Shown one piece after another: positions 27,901 through 39,900 of a stretch of 64,000 nt of DNA. The position numbers were made by a program, and so were the translations under genes. Within the stretch, counting starts at the first letter, position 1, and the number at the start of each line of letters is the position of its first letter. The stretch comes from Bos javanicus (lineage: Eukaryota; Chordata; Mammalia; Artiodactyla; Bovidae), in contig NC_083881.1 in assembly GCF_032452875.1 (NCBI RefSeq), forward strand, positions 63,867,689-63,931,688, in the 5' to 3' direction. Below the pieces are notes generated by a model. It was not told the origin of the DNA and made no database searches. It worked only from the letters and a program-made list of their open reading frames with translations.

Positions 27901-30900
27901 TTTGGAATTGTTCAACCTGCTGCTTTTCAGTGGTTCTTTCCCCAGACTTCCCAGATGCAAATTTGTGCATCTCCCAGGCATGCACAAATCATTATTTAGC
28001 CAAGAGATTTGAAACTTTGTCTTTAGTCTTCTATCCCATAAATTCTAACCAGGACTTCACAGATTTTTGTCTCTTTCTTACCAACTTAACAAGACCTCTG
28101 GACTCTGGGTTTCCCTCCGTGTACTGAATCTTGGAAACTCCTCCAGGCAGTAAACTGGGTAACCACAGGGCTCACCTTATTGTTTTCTGCTTCTCAGCGT
28201 TGACAGTTCTGCATTTTCTGCTGTTCTATGTCTGAAAACAGCTGTTTCTCAGTTCAGTTTTTTACATTGATGCTGCCAGACCCATAGATCTAAAATACAA
28301 ATTTGTGTTATTATTCAGCTTTTAAAATCTTTTAACAAAATGGCCTGTTGCCCTTAAGATGAAGTTTAGACTCCTTCACTTAGCTTGTAAAACCTGTAAC
28401 AGCCAGGGATCTTTTGGTAGCAAATAGTAGAAACCAATACTTCTGGCTCTAGCGGGGGGGGAAAAAAAAGGATTTATTAGAGGGGTATGAGATAATGCAC
28501 TGATTTAAAGGAAAGGGTGAAAAAAAAAAAAAGACTGAAATAGAGGCTCAGGATAACCAGGAACCAGAGGAGCTCAAGATTTCTAGAAAGCAGGGATTCT
28601 TTATCAGGACCTGCTCTTTGGATCCTCTGCCCTGGAATCAAATGAGAGACCCAGAGTATTTATCCAGTTGGCTTGAGCTTGGGTCACGTGCCACCCTCCA
28701 AGAGGGCAGCATTTCCTGACTGTCCTAGCTTGAGAGCCACAGTGAAAAGTTTTTCCCAGGGGAATTTGAAACTCTAGTACCAGAAGAAAAAGTGATCGAT
28801 GCTGTAAAGCAAAAATCACAGGTGCTTCCTACCAGGCTTCCAGACTCTGGCCCTGCCCTTCCTCTCTCAGCGCCCCGTCCCTCACGGCAAATGATTCAGC
28901 CATACTCCAGAGTGCCTGGCTCCCCCGTGCCTCAGTGCATCTGCGCTTATTTTGTCTTCTACTGGGAAACACTTGTTATCACCACACCCACCCCTCAAAA
29001 AAACACACAACAAACTTGGATAATTTTTTCTGCTGCTCAGATAACACTCTCCCTCCACTCCCACCCCACCAGAACTTCCTTTACCTCCTAGTTTGGATTA
29101 GATGTCCAACCTGTTCACTTCCATAACCTGTGTTTGCTTCCCTTATAATACTTATATCAAACTATGATGATTTATTGTACATTCATGGCTCCCCAAAAGA
29201 CTGATAGCATCTTGGGAATAGGGATATTCTCACTTGTTTTGATATTTTGTGCAGCACATAATAGCCATTTAAATTCCTGCTGAATGTCAAGTAATATCTT
29301 TTCCTTTGTAGGGGACTCTGCTGGATACGGATGGGCCACAGCAAACTCTCAACCAGAACTTAGAGCTCAGATTTCAGTATTGCGAGGACAGTCACTGGCG
29401 GTGGTTTGTTATTTACACCAAACAGGTAAGTTCTCAGGGCAGAGCAGGAAAACCTTCAGTGCTAAATGCTCTCTTGCATGCTGGGGTGGACAAAGCACCT
29501 TGCCCTAACCCGAGTGGAGCAGAGTATTAGAGTATGCCACACATGCACTTTTAGGCCTGTAATACCATTTATTTGTTTTGGTTTTATTTTATGGTTGTTC
29601 AGTGGCTAAGTCAGGTCCTACTCTTTGTGGCCCCATAGACTGCAGCACGCCAGTCTTCCCTGTACTTCACTATCTCCCAGAGTTTGCTCAAACTTGTGTC
29701 CATTGAGTTGGTGATGCTATCTAACCAACTCATCCTCTACTGCCCTCTTCTCCTTTTGCCTTCAGTCTTTCCCAGCATCGGGGTATTTTCCAGTGAGCCA
29801 GCTCTCAGACTTGTTTTGTTTTACTCGTCACCAAGCTTTCATATAAATTAGAAACAAATTTATTTACCAAGTATCAGAAGACTCAACTATCAGTGACTTA
29901 GACCATGGATTAGTTAACTTCTCAAGGAATCAATGATGGTAAACATTTTAGGTTTTTAGGCTCATATGGTCTCTGTTGCAACTACTTAACTCTATTTCTG
30001 TAGCACAAAAGAAGCCACAGACAAGATATAAACAAATGGGTATAGCTGTGTTCCAATAAAACTTTATTTATAAACCCAAGTGGATGGGGCAAGATTTGTT
30101 TGCCAACCCCTGGCTTATACAATACAAATTTTTTATCATCTCACTTAGTAAGAATACTAGAGGGAGATGTTGGCATCCCTATAATTCTTTTGGCCTTTTC
30201 CAAGTAGATAAAAGCAAAAGTCATACCCCAGAATCACCCCCCCTACACCCCCCAGTAGACTTTCCATTTTGTCTTACTGGCCAGAACTGGGTCACACGAG
30301 CACTCCTAGCTTCAAGGGAGTCTGGCTTCAAGGGAATCTGGGAGTCAAGCATTTATCATAGAGGAACAGGATTCATAATCAACTTAGGATAAGCATGAGT
30401 CATTGCCTAGAGCTGGGTACTTTGTCATTCCCAAATCAGGGTTCTGTTACTAGGGAAGGAGGGACACTGGCTTTTGGGTAGCAATAGTTAAATCTGAAGT
30501 AAATGTGAACTACTTTAAATAAAAAACCCATTAAAAATCTAATTATCAATATGCCAAATCCAATTGGAAATTCTTTTTACTTAGCTAACTTAAACTATTT
30601 CAATTTGGAGTCAAAACTGCAAGTGTCCTAAAACAAAACCAAAATAGCAAAGTAATCTTTGCATCAACATTATAGTCAACTTGAGTACTTGATGTGCGTG
30701 CTCAGGCTCACTTGCTCAGACTCCTCTGTCCATGGGATTTTCCAGGTAAAAATACTGGAGCAGGTTGCCATGCCCTCCTCCAGGGGATCTTCCTGGCCCA
30801 GGGATTGAACCCACGTCTCCTGCAAGGGCAGGTGAATTCTTTACCACTGTGCCTTGTGATCACAGTCAGTTCTGTGTTCCATGCAGCATTCCAATTTTAG

Positions 30901-33900
30901 GCAACCAAAGCTCAGTTTTAACTCTCCACTAGTACAGTTTTGATCAAGAGATAATAGATATCCATGTCCTCTGAAAAACAAAGTACTAAATCAAAATCCC
31001 AGGTTAAAGAAATGGCCCCCCCAGGTTCACTTTAAATATAAAACATCCTTAGGGAAGTGGTAGGATGGTTTGCTGAGGCAAAATCTGCAGTCACGTGGAA
31101 ACATACAGAGAGATTTTGGCAGCAACACCACCCCCTTCCCTCCGAATGCTAAGTGCGGTAGTTAAATTTTATTATGGTCTTTTAATCTAGTCTGTATGAA
31201 TGAGTTTAAGCCACTAAGGAGAGGTGCAATAAACATCCTTTGAAAAGAGTCCTAGTAAGGTCTTATTTCCTTTGAAGTATGGATTTATTGATGTGCACCC
31301 AAGGGCTACTTCTGCAAAAGGCAGAAATGAGGTTTGTGTGCCTCGCAAATATGGAAAGAGGGCTTGGCCCGACTCTTTCCTGGGCCCTTTAAATGGAAGC
31401 TTCAGTTCAGTTCAGTTCAGTCGCTCAGTCGTGTCTGACTCTTTGCAACCCCATGAATCACAGCACGCCAGGCCTCCCTGTCCATCACCAACTCCTGGAG
31501 TTCACCCAGACTCACGTCCATCGAGTCAGTGATGCCATCCAGCCATCTCATCCTCTGTCGTCCCCTTCCCTCCTGCCCCCAATCCCTCCCAGCATCAGAG
31601 TCTTTTCCAATGAGTCAACTCTTCGCATGAGGTGGCCAAAGTACTGGAGTTTCAGCTTTAGCATCATTCCTTCCAAAGAAATCCCAGGGCTGATCTCCTT
31701 CAGAATGGTCTTCATATATAATAGTAAGATTTATTGATTTACTTGTATTTTATTTTTTGGCGGTGGTGAGTCTCTGTTGCTGCCCTTGGGCTTTCTCTTG
31801 TTGCAGGAAGCAGGGGCTGCTCTTCATTGCGGTGCTCTGGCTTCTCACTGTGGCAGCTTCTCTTGTTGCTGAGCACAGACTCTAGGCACCTGGGCTTCAG
31901 TACATTGTATAGGCGTATGGAATCGGTCTACACCTTGTGGGACACTATTAAACACCCCTCCTAGCTGCATCAGCTCAGGGTTTGCTGTCATTTACCTGTT
32001 TCGTACCCTGATGTTTCATGGGTAACGTATATGCACAGATAAACAGGGTTCATTCTTAGCTAAAGCAGGAAGGCAAGCTTTGTGTCTGTGTATAAACCCC
32101 ACATCCGTGACTCTTTTCCTTATTGGTGGCAGCCCTTTCTTTCCCCTCTTTTCTCTCCACTTAAATAAAATGCAACCCATCTCTGTAAAACTTTGAAACG
32201 CCCCCTCTATGTAGCCCCTTCGCCCTCTAGTTCCACTTTCTATGTCCTGTCCTCCAAAAGCTCTCTGCATTGGCTGCCATAACCCGAGCTTTCCCTCCCT
32301 TCCCTCTCCTCCTCTCTGTCATCCCCTCACCCCCAAGTTCAGGGACCATCCTCAAGCACAATTTATACTAAAGTTCTCTAGCCTCAAGCTTTGAGCTTCT
32401 GTTGTCTGAAACCTCAGTGGGGCTGAATGAGAAATGAACAGTCCAAGAGTTGAGAGCAGAAAAAAGGGGGGGAATAAAATAATCTGTAGGAAAGGAGCAA
32501 AAGGGAAAATCACAAGGGAACCTTAAGTTTGGCACATGGGGTAACCTAGAGAAAGGAAAGCCCCAGCTTTTGTGCAGCAAGATGTGTATGACGTGTCTTG
32601 CCACTAGCAGTGATGAGCCGTCGATAAGCCACAGGTAGTGTTAGGGGCAGTGGTCAATCTTGACAGTGAATAACTAAAAATACCAGGAAAATTAAAAAAG
32701 GAAGAAAAGTGACTAATTTTGTCTTCAGTTCAGCAAGAGCCATAAGGTGCTAATATAGCTTTTCAAACAGGTTAATATGTATGCCTACTTATAGGTCTCT
32801 CAATCATTATATATACAGTTAAATAGAAGATTGACCATCAACATTTGATTTGATTGTGAGTAGAAGCGATTTTTATTATTTGTTGCTCATAAAACATGAG
32901 CTGTTTACAAAGTAATGGAAAAAAATGGGATGTAAGGGGGTGGTTTTGAAAAAGATTAGTTATGAGATCCTGGTCATTTTTAATCTATCTTTTAAAAAAT
33001 TTACTGCAAGTATATCCCTGTAATTGAGAACATTTATGGTTACTTGCTGGTTACATCTTATGAAATTAATGAAAGTCAAAGAACTCTAAATTCTTAAAAG
33101 CACAGTTTTGGAAGACAGGGCACAAAACCTGCTTCTCCATATGAAGAGGGAAGGAAGAGAATGAAGTCTTTAACTGAGAGAGTTCTTTATTTCTGGGTTT
33201 CTTAGGCTTTTTTGCTGAGTAGCTGCTTGAAAAAGATGATCTCAGAAAAGATGGTAAAGCAAGCTGCAGAGAATCCAGAAATGGTAAGTGCTCTTGTCTG
33301 TGTCTGTGTTTCAGTTTGTTTCCACCATCAGCTGGCACTAAACTACACTCATGAATTTCCCCGGACACAGCGAGTCTGGTCTTCCAGTTCAGCTCAGTTC
33401 AGTCGCTCACTCGTGTCTGACTCTTTGCGACCCCATGGACTGCAGCACATCAGGCTTCCCTGTCCATCACCAACTCCCAGAGCTTGCTCAATCTCATGTC
33501 CATCAAATCAGTGATGCCAGCCAACCATCTCATCCTCTGTCATCCCCTTCTCCTCCCACCTTCAATCTTTCCCAGCATCAGGGTCCTTCAAATCCAGGGA
33601 CGAACCCAACTGCCCAGAAGTGAGCTTCTCAGCTCTCTGGGAGCTCAGTCTTCAGAATTCAAGCCAATTTCCCAGGGAGAAGTCAGTTGTCCTTGGGTTG
33701 CTGAGAACTTGCTAAACCTCAACTCTGTATCCTTGTATTTCTGCCTTCTCCCAAATGGAAGATTCCAGATTTACCATAAAAGCAACAACATGGACAGAAT
33801 CAGCATGGCAGGTAAGAGCTTAAATAAGCTCTGAAGTTTTGTCTCTAGATAGAACTCACAGCCTCTTGATACCTCTACTGTACCAAATAAAAATGCCTTT

Positions 33901-36900
33901 AGCAGTTGGGAGAAGCCATCAAGTAAAAGAAGCTCTCAAGGCTATACTTTTTTCTCAGTGTAAAATTTATTTTTCTTGTCTCCATCTTCAATAAAGGCCT
34001 GGTTACTCACTGTAAGTGTTGGTGCTGGGGCTGTAAAGAGTCCCTGAGATTCTAAACTTTCTACTTGCCTTGTCACCATCAGGATACAAGCTTGTCCCCA
34101 TCAGGATACAAGCTTGTCCCAAGTAAGACAGTACACTTTGATTTTTTAAAATGACATTTATAAACATAATTCTCTTGTAGGATAACACACTGGGCTTTAA
34201 AAATACAACAGAAAATATTTGAAAACTTTTCCTAATGTTTTAGTGTATTATAAGAGGGCGGATTATACCTTTAGTTTAACACTGATCTTTACTTGACTTT
34301 GCAACTTTTTTCCTCAGAAAAATGTTGCATTTTATATTTACTTTTCTTTCTTCTATAACTCAAAATATTTTCCCAGGGAAGATAAAAATCACTGCCCCTT
34401 GGTGTTTGAACACTTCAAAATGTACTAGAGAATAGCAAATCACACCAATAAAACAATCAAGGATGCTTTTTTTCTTTTTAAAGCATAATAAAATCTAACC
34501 TCCTAAGAAGGATGGACCCATTTAGGCCTCAATTTAAATATATGTATATGATAAATATGTATAAACATAAATATATCATATATCATTTTATATATGTATG
34601 TGTATATACAGAGAAAAGCAATTAATGTAGCCCCATTAAAAGGGAGAAGTGCTCTCAAATGTGGTTTGATAAAGTGTAAGCTACTTGATGCAGGAAATAC
34701 TTGTACAATGAATATCTAAAAGAGTTTTCTCTACAGTAGGAGGAGGTAGTAATCTATTTAAAGTTTTCAAGAAAAACAACCACACCATCATATTCCATAG
34801 ATTTGCATGCAAATTAAAATCTATAATTTATCCTGGTGACTGATAGCAAAATCATCATGGTAGTCAACAAAACTTGTATTGCCTTATCCAAATACTCATC
34901 AAGTTTTATTTTCACAAACTCTTTATTTCTTTCCTTATGTTGGTTCTTAGAAAGAAGTTAAGATTTTTCCTCTGAAAATTGGATGGTGTTGGAATAGTTC
35001 ACATTTCAAGAGAATGTTGTAGGAATAGTCCACATTTTAGTCTGGAATTTCATCTATTAATACAAACCCTTGGGTAGAACGGGACCCTGGAAAGGAGATA
35101 GAAAAGACAGATCATCTCTTTGAACTTTGGATCTCCTTGCAAAGTACAGTTGATAAGACCAAGTCATTTTATGGAGCTTAAAGTAACCATATAAATGTCA
35201 GACTGTGACATTTACTCATTTTCTAGGCAAAACATATAAAGCCTGAATTGACACCTATCACTTATAGAAGTCTCATAGACCAAAAATTTACAAGGCAGAA
35301 CAAATTCTAAAATTTTATAATTGTGAAGAATCTGGGGAGGGAAAGAAAATCTGAGAAAACTGTAACCAACTGAATCCCATAAATAAAGCAGATGGTCCCT
35401 TGAGAGATTAAATAGTACTGTTTTATCCTGGTAAGAAGGAAGAATTGAAAGAAGAAATTTAGTGCTAACTTAGAGTTAATTAGCTTAGTTAGCTTTAGGC
35501 AATGGTGTCAAAGGTTAAGACTTGAACCACTTACGAAGAGATGATTAAGATTTGAAGTCAAATGAATGCACTAAAGAAAAATGTAAACATGCAGCCAAAA
35601 AAGTGTTAAATTCTTAAGACAGTATTAATTGAAAAACCAGAAAGGAGAAAAATGTGTAACATTATTCTTAGAGCTGTGCTCTTATACAAAAACCTAAATT
35701 GATTTTTTTTTAATATTTGCTACTTTTAACTAGAACAAAATTAAAGAATTATTTTATTTGAAAATAAACTATATTAGTTAGGAGTAGTTTTGACTGCCAA
35801 TGACAAAAAACAAAACAAGACAAAATAAGTGTTTTGGACAAGATAAAAGTCTGTTTCTATCTCATCTAAAAGCCCAGAAGTAGGCAGAATGGGGCTGTGA
35901 TAGTGAGTTCACGGTGTCACCAGAGATCTTTCTGCTCTGCCGACTTCAATGTGCGGCTTTTACCTCATGCCCAGGATGACTGCTGGAGATCCAGCCATTA
36001 CATGCACATTCCAGATAACAAGTGTAAGGAAAGTATGCAGAAGCACTCACCCTTTTTCTTTAATGAGGAGTCTCAGAAGTCTCACATAGAATTTCTACTT
36101 ATAGCTCATTGTCCAAGAGTTAGTCATATCGCAGGCCCCCACCCAGCTGTAAGGAAGTCTGGTAAATGTAGTCTTTTTGCAGAGTATGTTGTCTTTCCAA
36201 ATAAATGTGGGTGTTACTACTAAGAAACAACAGAATGAATAATGGAGTAGGCTAACAGCAATCTCTGCTATGTAGAAATCTAAAAGACACCAAGAAAAGA
36301 AAGCAGGTGGATTTTATGTAGTACATGTATTCCCTGCATACAGGATATAAGGGCTTCCCTGATAGCTCAGTTGGTAAAGAATTGCCTGCAATGCAGGAGA
36401 CCCTGGTTCGATTCCTGGATTGGGAAGATCCCATGGAGAAGGGAAAGACTACCCACTTCAGTATTCTAGCCTGGAGAATTCTATGGACTGTATAGTCCAT
36501 GGGGTTGCAAAGAGTCGGACAGGACTGAGTGACTTTCACTTTCATTCCTAAGGAGCTTCTGAAAGTGTATTATGATCATTATAATTATCATTATTTATAT
36601 ATTGAACCATAATCTGAATACATGAGTTATCAGAAATATGCTAGTAAATATTTTCTGAATTGAAAAACTAGTTTTAAAAATAGTCTATACCTAGTTTGTT
36701 TTTATTAGTTTATATAACTTTTCCTTAGGTTTACTTAACAGTGGGTCTGAATCTCTAAACTGGTCTTCTGAAAAATGGTGAAGAACAAGGTGGCCTTCTG
36801 ACTCCAGCTTGCCTCATACCTCCCCTCCCCTCCCCAGTTACCATAACCATATATATTTCTCTCTCCACTTCTCTTTCATTTGGGGCGAGATCAGACAGTG

Positions 36901-39900
36901 TAAAAGGCCACTGGGTGCTTTGAAGTGTGTTCCTGTTATGTGATGAGAAGGGGAGACACCAAGGCCAGTGCTATCTGATGTCCCAGGATCGGCAGCCTCT
37001 GCATAGCTTGTCCAGTTCAGAAAACAGAAAAGGTACTGACATTACAGCCGTCACAAGAATGGTCCGAGCATAGCAGGAGGACAGTTTCAGAGAGCCAGAG
37101 GGGAAGGAATGAAGGATTATGCTATCAACAGAAACTCTCTGTTGAGAGAGAGAGTGCAGGAATCCTGCATTATGAAAAAAGGATTAACTCCCCCCCAACT
37201 TTATCACCCTGCTATATAAAATATAAAAAGCCTACTGAAATAAGTCAAGGAACCAAACTATATCAGAAATTGCTGAACAATTCTAATGTGTTTTATTTTT
37301 ACATAGGGAGAAGGAGGGGAAGGAGACTAGGAGAGAGAAAAATTCTAAGAAGTTTCCCCCAACTTCTGTATTTCACTGCACAAGACTACTTACAGACTAT
37401 CATGTAATGCTGTAAAATGATAAAATAACAAAACACAAGGCCTCGGAACATTACTTTCTCATTTATCAAGACCTAATAATGATTTTTTAAAACTATCGAG
37501 ATAGGCTGCAAATATATGAACATCTCTATTGAGAATACTAACCCAAAGGAAGTCCTATGTATCCTTCAAAGCGATATATTTTACAGAAAAATTGAGTTAA
37601 TCATAGTTAAAAATTAATCCTCTTGTGCAGTACCGTGTTATTTATCCCACTTATTTTGTAATGTCCTGCTTTATATAGGGGACATGATCTCATGAATAAC
37701 AAGCAACTTAGTTAATTCACCCCCTCATTCTATCATTTACCGATGCCTATATTTACCATATATAGTGGCTAGAAACTGAGAATCCAGAGTCAAGGAGTTT
37801 ATTTGTTGGAAAAGAAAAGCAATTAGTAAAGAGACATTTAGGATGAGAGAGTGATAAGCTGAGATACACACCGAAAGCATAGTTCTTTAATAGTAGTTCT
37901 TTTCTTTTTCTGTTGGGCTGGCTAGAAAATTCTTTCAGGTTTTTCAGTATGCTTGGAAAAACCTGAATGACCTTTTTCGCCAACCCAATAAAGGAAAAGT
38001 CTAAGAGTCCTTTCCCCTAAACCCTGGCTAGGAGACTGACCTTGGTGTGCTATGATCTTACCCTCTGACCTCCGCTTCCAACCGGGGTCACCCATGGGGA
38101 AACCCAGTGAGGTGGGAGGAAGCGGAGACCAGGGTATTTATTTCTCTGACTCCGTCCCTGCCGGGTCTCTGCAGTTGGCCCAGTCCTAGACTGAGTGCCA
38201 CAGCTCCTGAAGCGACCTCTCCTACCTGCTGCTTCGGCCACTCTGGTTCCAGTACCAGCTGTTCCAGTACCCCTTCAGACCCAGAAGTGGTGAGAACCCA
38301 CACCCACCCCAGCTCCTCGCCACTCACTACATCCATTCATTGGTGCACTCTAATCCTTCCCACACCTCCATTAAGCAGTTCCTTGTAGAAAACTCCCTTG
38401 GTTACCCCGGGAGTAAGCCATCTGCTTTCTGCTGGGCCCCTGACTGTTATATTAAGGTTACTTTATGTGCATGAGGTATATTCAAGTGCCTTAAACTTCA
38501 GTTTGATTCTTCTCTTGATTAATGATGCCTTTTGATTAATCAGAGCCCCATTTGGCTTTGGTTCAGCATATGGATTGGAGCTCGGTGGATTATTTCTGGA
38601 TTTAGGAGTTCATTTTGTGTGAAGTCCTTTTAAAAGCTGTGTTAAATCACAAAATCCATAGGCAGCCACCAACGTTAAACATTAAGCTTCACTTCACTTT
38701 CGGGGACTCGATTTCTGAAACGCTGAGGTACTTGCAAACGAAGGGGGATTGTGCGGATGACGAGCAGGTGTCCTGCTGACTGGCAGCCTTCGGGACCATT
38801 AAGAGGATTATTGTGGAAGGAGAAATGTGCTGGTTAAATAGATTATTTGTGTGCTCGCTTCTCTGGCTGTGCTGACTGACATTTCACTAATCTATTTAGC
38901 AGATTGAAGTTCCAGAACAAGGCAAAAGTAAAAAATACCACATTCAACAAAACCAGGTCTGTGAGTAAAATTATGTAATGGGTATATTATAATTTTGATA
39001 AATCTGCCTGTTTTTCCCCTTTTAAGTAACCAAAGTCATTCTACTTTTAAGGTTAAGCCAGAATTCTCTTTCTCAGAAGCTCCTCCACGCAGACTGATCC
39101 AATTGGACGACCATCACAGAAACAGAGTGTTTTTACTGTAGAACCCAGTTGGGCTAGGAGAAATGCTTTCCTGAATTTATATATACAAAAGTTCCAAGAA
39201 GAACACAAAACTCTAGTGATTTTCTTCTCTACTCCGTGCAGTTTTTTTTTGAAAATGTTCTTTCTAGTTTGTATGTTTTGGTTTCATAGACTTTCTGCAG
39301 TGTATTCTGAATAAAACAGCCTTTAAGTTGATAAACTGCTTTTTCAAGCGTTTAGGTCTGCTGTGCAGATAACTATAGCAGTAAATATCATAATAGAAAG
39401 CATTAATAAATACTAATGGCCAGACACCATTCAAAGTACTTTTCTGTGGATTAACACATTTATCCTCACCATGATCCTGTATCATTGGTACTGTATCACC
39501 ATTCCTCAAATCAGTTGAAGAAACTGGAACACAGAGAGGTTAGGTGACTTGCTCCAGGTTGCACAGTTGGTAGAAGGAAGCAGGCAGTCTGATTCCACAG
39601 CTGTGTCCTTAACTAACTCTTCCTTTTGAGGTTCATATCTTAGTGGGTGTGAATGAAATAAAGGTGGCCTTTAAGTAGCATTGAATGGGATTCATTATTG
39701 GTTCAGCTCCTGTCACAGAGCCTGCTGTGTATATAAAGGTAGTTAGTATATAATTACAGTATTTATAAATATATATGGTCCTTCCTTGAGTGGATAAGAT
39801 CAGAGAAAAATTTTAAACACAGACTAAAAGCAGACTTCTCTCTCTTACATAATAACAGCATTTCTGGCTGTTTACATCAGAGACAGACAGTGAAAACTCC

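Noticed and set aside
38175..38288. Exon-like segment with CTCTGCAG acceptor and GTGAGA donor
   Set aside because: It contains stops in the frame needed between the flanking SNX31 exons and its sequence fits an ancient interspersed repeat (38020-38430).
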